Assembly (NCBI RefSeq): GCF_017916325.1
Contig: NC_090165.1
Coordinates: 62,001 to 126,000, forward strand
Length of the DNA stretch: 64,000 nucleotides
Reading direction: 5' to 3'
Source of the DNA: Leishmania martiniquensis
Lineage: Eukaryota > Euglenozoa > Kinetoplastea > Trypanosomatida > Trypanosomatidae
In this document: positions 1 through 9,532 of the stretch, piece by piece
Numbering within the stretch: the stretch's first letter is position 1
Layout: each line of letters begins with the position of its first letter
Notes under the pieces: model-generated
What the model saw: the letters and a program-made list of their open reading frames with translations, nothing else
Database searches by the model: none
Told to the model about the DNA's origin: nothing
Made by a program: the position numbers and the translations under genes

Positions 1-399
1 CTGTGAAGCTGAGAAGGCGCGTGCCACTCTGCCGCGCCGGCCTCTGTAGACGTGCGACTCGGTGGCGCCTGCTCCGTTTCTGTATCCGTCTTCACGTGCC
101 CTTTGCGTAGTTAGAGAAGGCAGCGACGAAGAAGAAAAAAGGCGACAGCTGCGAAGGAAACAGCGAGAAGTGGACCGGCCGCCCTGTGGGGCGGCGCTGC
201 CTGTGGGCCTCCACTATCCATCCCACCAGCGGACGCCCCAGCCCACAGCGCGCCCCACAGGGGAAGAGGCGCACATGCCGCAGCGCCACCCCCCCCACCC
301 CCTTACGTCGCATGTGAAGATACGTGTGCATGGCGTGGCCGGTAGGGAGGAGGGGAAAGACGATGCCGCCCCCTTTGCCCGAACCTGTGGGGCTGCCGA
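1..399. other. Left-edge spacer, 3' flank of the small membrane-protein gene
   Basis: No convincing coding frame is present. On the gene (minus) strand this is the sequence after the stop codon of the 400-759 gene, so it should hold that gene's 3' UTR and the signals of a next gene beyond the window edge. A short C-run occurs near 287-302. The open frames crossing it are arginine- and cysteine-rich shadows. Confidence 0.5.
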
Positions 400-759
400 C
401 TACTTGCGCCACGGCTCTTTCTGTGACTTTGCGTAGAAGCCACCCATGGCGCCCACAAAGATGCCGACAACAGCGCCAAAGGTTGTGCCGTTCAAGCTGC
501 CGCCGTCGACGACGCACAACGCGCCGCTTGCCGCTGCTGTTGCCAGCGTTGCCAAGGCAACGGAAGGGCTGACAGGCGTGACCAGGAGATGGAAGAGTCC
601 TGTCGTCGTTGAGCACGTGAGGAGCGATGAGCACGAGCCAATCAGCACCTTATCCGTGAAGCGGCGGCTAGAGCTGAGGAGAGCCGGATGCGCCACTGCG
701 CTGCTGCTTCTGCGCGCCGCCAATACGCTCGGTAGCGCACGGGAGGGATAACGAAACAT
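400..759 (-). CDS. Small membrane protein, probably mitochondrial, unknown function
   Basis: I do not recognise a family. The chosen start (MFRYPSRALP...) gives about 119 residues; an in-frame ATG 13 codons upstream (798) is possible but adds a less protein-like stretch. The N-terminus is rich in Arg, Ser and Ala with no acidic residues, as in mitochondrial presequences. The C-terminal half has two hydrophobic segments, an Ala/Thr-rich one and a Gly-rich one (ending GAVVGIFVGAMGGFYA), and then a short basic tail ending KEPWRK. This suggests a small inner-membrane protein with one or two membrane passes. It is the last gene of the minus-strand cluster inside the window. Coding status rests on composition and sensible frame use, so confidence is moderate. 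Confidence 0.6.
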   Translation of the reverse strand: MFRYPSRALPSVLAARRSSSAVAHPALLSSSRRFTDKVLIGSCSSLLTCSTTTGLFHLLVTPVSPSVALATLATAAASGALCVVDGGSLNGTTFGAVVGIFVGAMGGFYAKSQKEPWRK

Positions 760-1567
760 TGTACACGCGTTGTTGTTGTGACGGTAGCGCAGCAGCACCG
801 GCGGGATGAAGTCAGCGTGCCTGCGGACCTGTTTGTAAAGTTGGCGCTAAGCGAATCGGAGGAGAGCCGGGGAAAGCTGAACTGCTCAGCAGAGTGAGGT
901 GTAGAGGCAGTTGGCGATGGCGGGGCACGCGCCAAGAATTGGAAGGAAGGGTGCGTGTGGGGAGCGGGGGAGAAGTTGGACCGGATAACAAAGCAAGCGA
1001 GGGCAGAAGTGCGGAGATGGGGCGCGGTGCAGCGCTGCCGCCTACGCGTGGAGGTCGCAGCGAGGCGAAGGAGCATAGAGGGGCAAGGAAGAGGAAGCCA
1101 AGGATAAGGAAAAACAGGGCCATGTGGCGCCGCCTCGCGTGATGCACGAGCATGCAGAGCACGACTGCCTCCCTCTCTCTCCTCGCCCCGCTACCGCTCT
1201 CTCTCTCACACGCACACTCTCCATAGGGATGATGAAAATAAAAAACGCATTAGGTTGCAGCGCTTTTCAGTGGACTCTTCCGTTTTGTCTCTCGAAGCGA
1301 ATGGTGTTTGCCTCGCAGGAAGGGCAGCACCGTTGCCCCGCTCTCTCTCCCTCTCTTTGCGAGAGAGTGCGCGTCTCCCTCACCGCACCCATCGAATCCG
1401 TTAAACGCGCGGCTCTTACATTCATCCACACACACACACACTGAGTACAGAGATCTGCTACAGCTGAGCAGGGGTGTGGCGCATGTGTGCTTGCTGCGAA
1501 GAGAGGGGCCTCGACGAGCACCAAGGCGAATCCGTGCACACGCACAAACGCGTTGGTGTGCGCGTGG
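760..1567. other. Spacer between DIM1 and the small membrane-protein gene
   Basis: No credible gene. On the gene strand this should contain the DIM1 3' UTR and the trans-splice region of the 400-759 gene. A CA dinucleotide run lies at about 1426-1441, and CT-rich stretches occur at about 1171-1207 and 1341-1381. Confidence 0.5.
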
Positions 1568-2692
1568 TTAGATAAAATGAATGCCGTGCTTGACAAAGTG
1601 TGCGAGCATACTCATCAGCGCCTCCTCGTCGAGCATGCGGCTACGCTTTTCGAACATGGGGTCCGCCACCACCGACTCTAGCAGTACACGGAACTGCTCC
1701 AGCGATATGGAAGAAGTCGCACCTGCGCTGCTACTGGGCGTCGCAGGCGTTGAGCTGGACGCGGCCGTTCCCACGGGTTGTCCACCTTCCATCTTTCGGT
1801 AGCTCAGATACTTGTCGTAGAGGGCCTGCACCGCCGCCTTTGTTCTAAATATCGACGAGGCCTTCTTGTTTTTCCGATTGAACAGCATTTTCACGAGCCC
1901 ATCCCACTCCTCAAAGTCCACAGCGGGTGGTGGGCACTTGGGGTCGAGCCGAATGACGCTTGATTCAACCTTGGGGGGAGGGTTAAAGCTATTTTTGCTG
2001 ATCTTCATGAGGTGGCTGCAGCGAGCGAGCAGCTGTGAGTTCACGGAAAGTCGGCAGTAGGCCTCCGATCCGGGCTGCGCACAGACACGCAGAGCAAACT
2101 CGCGCTGGAACATGAGCACCGCACACTTGAATGTCGGCTTCCTCAGCAGTTTAAAAATCAGCGCTGACGAAATGGCGTACGGCACGTTTGCTACACACTT
2201 GTCGAAGTAGGGGAAGTCCTGCTCGAGGCAGTTGCCTCGAATAATCTGCAGCTTCGAGGCCAACGGCGTGTTCTGAAAGCGCTTGTTGAGTTCCGCCACC
2301 ATGCGCGGGTCGATCTCGAAGGCGATTACTTTTTTCGCTGTCTGCAGTAACTTCTCCGTCAAGTTGCCCGTACCGGGGCCGATCTCGACGACGACGTCGG
2401 TGGGCTTGATGGCAGCTTTCTCAACGATCGCGGCAATGGCAAGTGGATTCTTGAGAATGTGCTGGCCAAAGCCTTTGTTGAAGACGATGCCGGACTGGGT
2501 GCCGCCAGTCTTCACACCCGCGTCTGCTCTCTTCTCTTTGCGGCCCGCAACGGCTGTGCCACGCCTGTGCCCCTGAGGCGTAGACTTGCCCAGCGTGACG
2601 ACCTGCGTACCAAACTTCACCTTGCGTGATGCAGCGTAGACGGGCTCGGCGCTGATGATGCTCATGGGCACCGCCCGTGGCTCCTTCGGCAT
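1568..2692 (-). CDS. DIM1: rRNA adenine N6,N6-dimethyltransferase (DIM1/KsgA family)
   Basis: Probable 18S rRNA dimethyladenosine transferase, using S-adenosylmethionine to dimethylate two adjacent adenines near the 3' end of small-subunit rRNA in the nucleolus. The 374-residue product has a basic N-terminal extension (about 1-70) and then the KsgA/Dim1 core: NKGFGQHIL at about 72-80, the AdoMet motif I EIGPGTG at 103-109, an acidic residue in AFEIDPR at about 124-130, and catalytic motif IV NVPYAIS at 169-175. The C-terminal domain has a long Ser/Thr/Ala insertion (about residues 300-325) not typical of bacterial KsgA. The start was set at MPKEPRAV because the open frame extending to 2848 crosses a good splice acceptor (AG at 2706-2707 on the gene strand), leaving a 5' UTR of about 13 nt. 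A nuclear rather than mitochondrial enzyme is favoured by the basic, Lys-rich N-terminus, but this is inference. Confidence 0.93.
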   Translation of the reverse strand: MPKEPRAVPMSIISAEPVYAASRKVKFGTQVVTLGKSTPQGHRRGTAVAGRKEKRADAGVKTGGTQSGIVFNKGFGQHILKNPLAIAAIVEKAAIKPTDVVVEIGPGTGNLTEKLLQTAKKVIAFEIDPRMVAELNKRFQNTPLASKLQIIRGNCLEQDFPYFDKCVANVPYAISSALIFKLLRKPTFKCAVLMFQREFALRVCAQPGSEAYCRLSVNSQLLARCSHLMKISKNSFNPPPKVESSVIRLDPKCPPPAVDFEEWDGLVKMLFNRKNKKASSIFRTKAAVQALYDKYLSYRKMEGGQPVGTAASSSTPATPSSSAGATSSISLEQFRVLLESVVADPMFEKRSRMLDEEALMSMLAHFVKHGIHFI

Positions 2693-2730
2693 TGCTGCGC
2701 CGCACCTGACGAATAAAAAGTGAGTGTGCG
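2693..2730 (-). promoter_or_regulatory. Probable trans-splice acceptor for DIM1
   Basis: On the gene strand a T-rich tract (2713-2720) is followed by an AG at 2707-2706, 14 nt before the ATG at 2692. A longer CT-rich stretch lies just upstream (about 2735-2760). This fits a spliced-leader acceptor and decides the start codon. Confidence 0.5.
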
Positions 2731-3133
2731 AGTGAGCGTGAGCGGAAGGAAAGGGAACCTCAAATGAAGCCGCGCCGCAGTCGACCTGTCGTGGCGGCAC
2801 CCGGATGCTCTTAAGTCTGAGTGGAGTACGAGGTGCATTACGAGGCACGGAGCAGAGAGAGAGAGAGAAATGGGCGGAGAGGGGCGGACCGTGGCGAGTG
2901 CGGAGCTGTGCAAGACGAATGCACTGCCAGAGGAAGATGCGCGGCGAGGGGGACGGGGAGACCGCCTATGCGACCGATGCAAGAGGATACCACCTGAGCA
3001 CGTTAGTCCCAAAGCACGCCGCTGATGAGAAGTACGGACACACGCACACACACACATACATGAAGAGATCTACGCACTAACCGAGATAAAGAAAGGGCGC
3101 GTGGAGCATCGTCAGACAGTGGGTGCCGTGGTG
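2693..3133. other. Short spacer upstream of DIM1
   Basis: Apart from the acceptor next to DIM1 it holds a pyrimidine-rich tract on the gene strand (GA-rich on plus at about 2853-2880) and a CA repeat at about 3036-3055. No gene seen. Confidence 0.5.
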
Positions 3134-3637
3134 TCAACGCACCACCCATGCGACACCCCGGTGGGCGGTGTACGCGTTTCGCTTCAAGTTGGGCTGCGCC
3201 TCCACTTGCATCCATGTCTGCGTGCCAGTTGCGGAAGGCATGGGCCCGCCTGTCGCGGCAGCTGCCGGTGGCGGTAGCGGATGCGCAGAGAAGCCGCTGC
3301 GCGGCACTGGTGCATGAGGAAGTGGAGACCACTGTAGATCGTCCCCCTCGCATGTAGAAGAGAATTTTGTCTGGCCCGCCATGTCACCTCCCGCGGCTTC
3401 CTCGCCTCTTACTCTGTCGGCCTCCATGGCGTGAGTTGCTTCCGGCGCATCACTCCTGCCAGTGTGTGGAGACGCTAGAACGGCAGCTTCCGCCTGACGA
3501 AGAGCTGACGCCCACACCTCTTCGAGGTAGCGGTAAGTCCTGAGGTCTACGCAGCCGGTAAGCCGACGGGAAGCGTTCAGGCACTTCGCATCAGCCGGCA
3601 CTGCAGCGGCTGCAGGAGCGCCAACAGTCGCCTTCAT
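3134..3637 (-). CDS. Hypothetical protein, unknown function
   Basis: Not recognised. From MKATVG the product is 167 residues; another in-frame ATG 15 codons upstream (3682) would add MSAARQSIHHQHSFT. It contains one region with helical, protein-like composition (about residues 20-55, including RTYRYLEEVWASALRQAEAA), followed by low-complexity Pro/Ala/Gly-rich sequence. There is no clear signal peptide, membrane segment or metal-binding motif. Frame and strand fit the cluster and the flanking spacers have normal length, but a spurious open frame in GC-rich DNA cannot be excluded. Confidence 0.5.
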   Translation of the reverse strand: MKATVGAPAAAAVPADAKCLNASRRLTGCVDLRTYRYLEEVWASALRQAEAAVLASPHTGRSDAPEATHAMEADRVRGEEAAGGDMAGQTKFSSTCEGDDLQWSPLPHAPVPRSGFSAHPLPPPAAAATGGPMPSATGTQTWMQVEAQPNLKRNAYTAHRGVAWVVR

Positions 3638-4763
3638 GGTGAACGAATGCTGATGATGTATTGACTGCCTTGCTGCTGACATCCTTGTCCTCGAGTGGAG
3701 CTGTGACAGCCAGTGTGGCAGGCGCGTATGCTCTGGAAAGAGACAGTGGGGTCGCAGCCGCCTCTTCTCTCAGGCGTGCCTCGGCGCCCGAGAGCCTCGA
3801 AGGCAGGGGACCAACTGGTCATGCGCGCAGATGCAGAGGAAAGGCAAAGGCATCACCAGCATAAGCGACGCATTGGCATCGTCATGTCGAGAACGGAATG
3901 ATAGCATCTGCGCCCCGTGCAGGGGCGTGGTGCTGCACCCAGTCTCGCTATGAGCGATAGCAGCTGCAGGGATAGGGTTGGGAGGGGGAGAGCGAATTCG
4001 CATCGGTGTACGTGGCATCGAAGCTATCGGCTGGGCGTACCCCCACTCGCGCTCATGGCCGCAGCCGCATGAGTCTGACTGTGCGGACGCAGCAAGCGCC
4101 GTCCCCTGCGCTGTGTGCGCCCACAGGCCTTCACATATGGCACCGCCCGCTCTTTCGTTTTTTGTTTGCCGTGTGTATCTCGTGAATGTGCCGAACACTT
4201 TGTTGCCAAACGACCTCGTAGAGAAGAGTGACGAGCTGGAGAAGTGGGAGAGAGGGCGCGGGCCGGCACGCGCGTCGTGCCGAGGGGAGGGAGGAGTAAA
4301 GAGGGGGGAGGGGGGATGTACAGGCTGTGCCCACAGTGGCGCGGTGGGGCAATGGGGTCCCCCACCCCCTCCCTCCCACACACACATGCATACACTGCCA
4401 CCATTGGCATCACCCCTTGCCGACCACTCTCTCTCTGTCCCTTCGCACATTCTGAGCACCTCTTCGGTGAGGAGAAAGAGGAAATGAATCTGCACTGCCG
4501 CGGCCGTCCGCGGGCGGACTCCATTGAGGCCATAACCACCTCACGTGCCCGTTTTCATGCGCAGCCGCGTCACACACACGCGTCCTCACATAGAAAGCGG
4601 CAGGAAGGCTGCCGTGCTTTCAGCAGCTCTCCTCTCAGGAGGAGTTTGGAGGCGCAGCCAGCGGTGATGCTGTATCCGTGCTGCATGGCGCCGCCTCCGT
4701 CGCAGAAAGTGCTTGTCATGCAGCATCAGCTGATTCCTCGTGACGTTCACGCTACATGTTGCC
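3638..4763. other. Spacer between VHS-like gene and the 3134-3637 gene
   Basis: No supported gene. Long open frames on both strands here are Pro/Arg/Ser-rich shadows. It includes a strongly G-rich plus-strand stretch at about 4279-4317 (C-rich in the transcript) and a CA run around 4377-4387. Confidence 0.5.
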
Positions 4764-5933
4764 TCACTGCTCCCTCTTCTCCGGCTCGCGCGGCGCTGAG
4801 CCGTGTGCTCTGGAGTCATCGCTGCCGCCGTGATCTGCCTTACCCGTTCCCCCGCTGGACCCGCCGTCCGCCGACGGTGATTTCGGTACTGGCATGTATG
4901 ACGTGTCCTTAGGCACCGCCGTGCTGGTGGCGATGAGAGGCTGGTGCACCGAGTCCACGTACGCGGCTCTTGGCGGGCCACGGCATGGGTAGAGCTTCGG
5001 TTTGGAAGCTCCATCCACGTCGTTGATGAGGGGCGCCTTGCCCATGTCCTCAAGGTCGTCACCGCGCGATAGCTCCGGGTCGCGCCTCTCCCTCTCACCC
5101 CTCTCGACCGCTTGCAGCGGCGGTGGAATGGGCGAGCTCATTCCTAGGCTGGCGCCCTTCGTCGCTGTGGCAGGGATGGAGCAGATCGGTGACAACGTCG
5201 GCGTCGTGTGCGGCGAGGAGCGGTGCATCGCCATGTCTGTGGTGCGCAGCGTCTCGCAGGCAGCGCAGCGAGTGGCGGACGGGGCGTTGAGATAGGTACA
5301 AACGTGGCACGGCCATACCTCGGGCGCCGAGCTCAACTCTAGCGGCTTCACAGGCCGGCCAGTGGAGTCGCTCGTGTAGCCAGCGCACTCCTTCGGGCTG
5401 ATGGGAATTATGTCGCTCTTCTCCACGTCGCGAAAGCGTACGCGTCGATTTTGCACGTTGAGGCATCGCATCAAACTTTTGTGTGTCCGATGCTCGAAGG
5501 AGGAGACCAGCGCCGACAGCCGCAGCAAATCGCGGTCGTCCACAAAGACACGAGAGTACTCGAGAAGGGTCAGGCGGGCGAGCCGCTGCGCTTTTTGGTG
5601 CGCCTCCCCTTCACCACGCCGCATGGCTAAGTGGATAATGCGGTCCTGTATGTCGTAGTCCCGCGCCAGGGCTAAGTGGAAAGCATAGTTGCACAGCGAC
5701 ACCAGCTGCTCCAGCAGCAGCAGGCCACCATAGGCCTTCTCCGGCTGACTAAACGCAAGATAGAGTCGAATGGTCGACAAGATCAGCTCCGGATGCCCGT
5801 CCGCGATCGTCACGCACTCTGCCAAAAACTTCGGGAACTCCGGGTACTCTCGCCTGAGCACACACTCCGCCACAACGTGGCTCGCCTTGTACTTGAGCTT
5901 CACATCGGACACGACGGTGCGCAGGTAGTTCAT
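4764..5933 (-). CDS. VHS/ENTH-like domain protein with RanBP2-type zinc finger
   Basis: The 389-residue product begins MNYLRTVV; the open frame continues upstream to 6719 but that part is low-complexity, UTR-like sequence. Residues about 10-160 form an all-helical region with the character of a VHS/ENTH superhelix (conserved-looking helix LLLLEQLVSLCNYAFHLALA at 71-90), the fold of endosomal adaptors that bind cargo tails, ubiquitin or lipid. A RanBP2-type zinc ribbon follows at 207-230, with W207, C209, C212, N216, C223 and C226 in the usual spacing; such fingers often bind ubiquitin or RNA. The remaining C-terminus is disordered, rich in Ser, Pro and acidic/basic patches. I infer a ubiquitin-dependent trafficking adaptor, but the VHS assignment rests on helix pattern only, while the zinc finger is clear. 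Confidence 0.75.
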   Translation of the reverse strand: MNYLRTVVSDVKLKYKASHVVAECVLRREYPEFPKFLAECVTIADGHPELILSTIRLYLAFSQPEKAYGGLLLLEQLVSLCNYAFHLALARDYDIQDRIIHLAMRRGEGEAHQKAQRLARLTLLEYSRVFVDDRDLLRLSALVSSFEHRTHKSLMRCLNVQNRRVRFRDVEKSDIIPISPKECAGYTSDSTGRPVKPLELSSAPEVWPCHVCTYLNAPSATRCAACETLRTTDMAMHRSSPHTTPTLSPICSIPATATKGASLGMSSPIPPPLQAVERGERERRDPELSRGDDLEDMGKAPLINDVDGASKPKLYPCRGPPRAAYVDSVHQPLIATSTAVPKDTSYMPVPKSPSADGGSSGGTGKADHGGSDDSRAHGSAPREPEKREQ

Positions 5934-7839
5934 TCTGCACCATCCGCCACCGCCGCGGGGCTCGCCTGATTTTTCGGCGTGCGCGTAAGCGTATCGATTG
6001 GGACGTATGCTAGCCAAACCGTGCCCTGCGGCACTCGCTGGTGCGATTGCGTCCAAGGAAGCGCCGGACGCCCTCGCAAATGAGTTTTGGCGAGCTGGCG
6101 ATGATGCGGAAGAGCACAGCACAACAGAGTGAGGAGCCCAGCAACGGCCACGTTGAAAGGCAACCCGACGGGCGCAGCGGCGCACGTTCACAGGCGCACA
6201 TGCAAGGATACGCCGGCGAAGGAAAAGCGCTTGGCAGGAGGAGCTCAAGCCGCCTGACACGCTGGAGCCGCCTGGACGCGTGGCGAGGGGGGGAGGTGAG
6301 CAGCCGAAAGCGACGTGATGGATCCACACAGTGATGGTGAAGTGAAGCAGCAGTCGAGCACAGAGGGGGACAAACAAAAGCGGAGATGAGTTCAGCGGGA
6401 ACGATCGGGGCAACAGAAAGTGACCTCTGTTGTACGCTCTACACGCCCTCTCTCGCGCGCGCGTGTGTGTGTGTGTGTGTCTATTGGTGCCCGTAAGCCG
6501 ACTCCTGTTGCCCTGCCAGATGGAGAGAGTGACGGGCAGACGCGGAGCACGTAATCGATAATGGGCCGCTTTCGACAGCAAAGGAAAGACCAAAAAAAGT
6601 TCCTGGCAATGCGGTGCAGGATGAAGGGGGATTCGCACAGAGAGAGTAAAGCACGAAGGGGTAGAGGAAAGTGAGGGAGGGCCCACGTGAAGTCGTTTGC
6701 CTGCCTGTCTGCGTGCCACTCACCCAATGTGGTCCCACAGCGAGAAGCAGCGACGTCTGTGGCACTCGCAGCCGGTACAGCTCCTGTCTTACCCCCCTCC
6801 CTTCCCTTCCCTTCCAGCGTTGGCGTCAGAAGAAGGCTATGCGATGAATGGCACTGGGGTGCCGGTGATCTTGCTAAAGGGTGCGAAAAGAGATAGGGAG
6901 AACGACGATGCCCGGCGCGTTTGCCGCGAGTGCCTTTCTGCCCCGGTCAGGCCTCTCTCCCAAGCAAGCGTCGCCCCCGAGCCTACCTCTCGCGCTTTCA
7001 CACGAGCTGAGAGGAAGGGCTCTGGGCGAGGTAGAAGAGTACTGCCCTCCCTATGCGCTGCAGACAAAGTTCGATACGATTTCAGGGGGAGGGGGGAGTT
7101 AAGGGATCAACAACCCCGGCAGCGGTGCCTGGTCGACGTGGGCGAGGGGCGCAGACAAACGCAACTAGCCGAGAGCTCTGTGGCGAGTTGGCTGTGTGGG
7201 ATGGAGAAGCAAGTGTGGGTGCGAGAGAGAGGGGGGAGAGGGAGCCGCCAAGAAAAAGACAGGCAGTGTAGGGAGGGGGGAGGGGGCGGCCTGAATGCAG
7301 AGGTGCAGAGGAGAGTTAAGGGCGGCAGATATGCAGGAAGAACCTGCGCGCGCCGCGACGCGGAAATGGTGGACGCCCTTCCACCAAGTCAGAGGGGCAC
7401 CTTCCACGAGATTTCCTTCTCCAGCGCGGGCGGCAGTGCGCATGTGCACGCGATACGATCGACAGCTGCCATCCGCTGGCCAGCAGGCGAAGTTCCTGCG
7501 CACGCTTCCTCATGCACGCACGCCAGCGCACACTGCGTTGATGACCATCTCAAAGATGATCTGTAAAAGCGGCAGGCATGCCGTTTTGCGCCGTCCGACG
7601 CAGCAACATCACAACACACATATGAGTGGGTGGGAAGGGGTATGCATGAAAGAGTGGAATCGGTGCGACAGCCTCGATCGTGGAGGCAGCCACCTCCTCG
7701 CACCCTCTGCTGCAAGCAGCACGGGAGAGCTTGAGGAGTGAATCCGCCAGCAGATCCACCCTCTGTATTCGAGGCGGTATGCACCGCCATGCAGTCACAG
7801 AGGGCACCTGCAGGAAACAAGGCCCACACCAGCTTTGCC
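5934..7839. other. Long spacer between carrier gene and VHS-like gene
   Basis: No supported gene in 1.9 kb. It holds an alternating CG/TG tract (6454-6480), CT- and GA-rich tracts, and G-rich plus-strand stretches near 7084-7098 and 7269-7286. Open frames here (for example plus 6697-7566 and minus 7389-7829) are rich in Arg, Cys and Ser and look non-coding. Confidence 0.5.
6454..6480. repeat. Alternating CG/TG tract
   Basis: Twenty-seven bases of strict pyrimidine-purine alternation: five CG units running into nine TG units. Alternating CG/TG DNA is a classical Z-DNA former. It lies in the spacer upstream of the VHS-like gene. Confidence 0.8.
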
Positions 7840-8907
7840 TCACGCGGATTTGCGCGAAAATTCGTACGGCGGCGGGTGCGTCACATAAGTGGGGGCCGCG
7901 ACGGAGGTGACGGACTGCGTGTGAGTCGGCTTCGCTGCCGCCTCGGGGTGCAGGTACTCAGAGCAGCGCCGAGAGCTCACATCGTACGCGGTCATGAGCA
8001 ACGCCATCGGCACCGCGTTCAGTATTGGGTGACCTCTAAAGAAGCCGTCGTACAACTTCGTGATGCCGTGACGACGGCGAAGATCGTGAAAGAGAGAGCG
8101 ATAACTCTTCGGCCGCCCACGAGCAACGGCGTTGATGGTGTGCAGCTGCTGTCGTAGAGACTGCACCGGATACTGGACTGCGACGCCCATGAGCGTGGCG
8201 AGTTGGCAGTAGAGGAAGAGCACCACGGAATGGCGATAGACACCGTCGTAACGCAGCATATTGTAGATGCCGAACTGAAGGGCAAACCGCAGTGAGCGGC
8301 CCGCCAGCGCGACCGAAAACCCACGACACAAGCCGAGTAGCACGCGCGGCCGTTCTCGCAGAGCTGTGAGGAGGACGTCCGTGGCGCCACGAAACTGGCG
8401 CGGCCCTGTTGAGGCGTCCGCCGTCGCGCGCAACACGTCGTACGGGTGGCGTACCGTGGCGTAGAGCGCACCCGTCATGGCACCAGCGACAAAGCCGCGG
8501 TGGCCGTTGTCCCAGTGCGCTGTGGCCGCCGCCGTCTCTAGCCAGTGTCGCAGCATGACGAAGGTGGAGAGCAGGAAGCCGTAGTCCACCGCCAGCCAGA
8601 CGATGGAGCGTCCCTGCCACCATTGCGTGTGGAGCAGCACGTGGAAGAGCTGGGCTCGCCTGTCCGGCATGCAGATGCGCCTGGACTCACCGGGAACGTC
8701 GCTCATGAAGTAAAATCGCTTCAGCTGCGCGATCGGCCCCGTCGCGAACGCACAAGCCGCGGAGCAGCCTGCGATGACAACGCTGTGTTGGCGCATTGTG
8801 AGCTGCGGTTCCGTGTACCCTTGTCGGTGGGCAATGGGCTCCTGGTAGGGGGTCTTGGTGTGGTAGCTGAAGGTGCTGCGATAGCCCCTGGAGCTATCGA
8901 GGCTCAT
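7840..8907 (-). CDS. Divergent mitochondrial carrier family protein
   Basis: The 355-residue product has the length and threefold organisation of the mitochondrial solute carrier (SLC25) family of inner-membrane transporters. Three repeats can be traced. The first has GPIAQLKRF, where the acidic residue of the PX[DE]XX[KR] signature is missing. The second has the canonical HPYDVLRA near residue 155. The third has YPVQSLRQ, with Gln in place of the acidic residue. Hydrophobic segments flank each motif, and RSLRFALQFGIYNMLR and KLYDGFFRGHPILN are typical of even-numbered helices and matrix loops. Only one intact salt-bridge motif implies either an atypical substrate mechanism or a non-transporting, SLC25-derived membrane protein. 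Substrate cannot be predicted. The C-terminal 30 residues are polar and probably disordered. The first in-frame ATG was used. Confidence 0.8.
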   Translation of the reverse strand: MSLDSSRGYRSTFSYHTKTPYQEPIAHRQGYTEPQLTMRQHSVVIAGCSAACAFATGPIAQLKRFYFMSDVPGESRRICMPDRRAQLFHVLLHTQWWQGRSIVWLAVDYGFLLSTFVMLRHWLETAAATAHWDNGHRGFVAGAMTGALYATVRHPYDVLRATADASTGPRQFRGATDVLLTALRERPRVLLGLCRGFSVALAGRSLRFALQFGIYNMLRYDGVYRHSVVLFLYCQLATLMGVAVQYPVQSLRQQLHTINAVARGRPKSYRSLFHDLRRRHGITKLYDGFFRGHPILNAVPMALLMTAYDVSSRRCSEYLHPEAAAKPTHTQSVTSVAAPTYVTHPPPYEFSRKSA

Positions 8908-9532
8908 GGTGAGAGGAACTGCGCGGTGATAGCGCTGGTGAGCAGCTGTATGAGTGTACGATGCCGCTGTATGCGAATCGTTCCGCTACCAGCACACGCG
9001 GCTCTGCAGGCTCCTTGGGCAGCGCACCCGCGCGCGCCACAGCCCGGGTTCAGTAAGGAAGAGAAAGCCAGGGGGGCGGGGGGGAGTTGGGGAGCAGTAA
9101 CCACAACGGAGGCAATTCAGAAGAGGGCAGCTCTAATGCAACGCAATCTCAACGCACAAAAGTCGCAGCGCTGACGCGCTCCGGAAAGAACAGCCAAACG
9201 GGCTGCGGCGAGTTGGCGCACTGCCTATTTGCACACGCGTGCTGGCATCCGTCTGAGGGCTAAAAAGGGGGAGTTGCAGCGTCTCTTCTATAAGCGCCTG
9301 TGGAAGCCCTTCTGCGAGAGAGAAGAGGGGATGAGGAGAGGCGCCCCGCCAAGCCCCCCCCATCGAGTCTCCGCTTGTGTCGCTGATGCGGCGGGCGGCA
9401 TCCAACGCGCAGTGGAGGGGGGGGGCGAAAAAAAGGAGGCGAAGGAGAGGCACACCCGCGTGCCGCGGCTGCGCAAGTATAACGCACGCAGAAGGGAAGG
9501 AGCTGATAATACATCTGCGCTGTCTCGGTGCC
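8908..9532. other. Spacer between the 9533-11302 gene and the carrier gene
   Basis: No gene seen. A G-rich plus-strand tract lies at about 9071-9086 and further G-runs at about 9414-9424; on the transcript these are C-rich. Confidence 0.5.

Noticed and set aside
6697..7566. Plus-strand open frame of 289 codons
   Set aside because: Wrong strand for the cluster, Arg/Gly-rich and without any recognisable feature.
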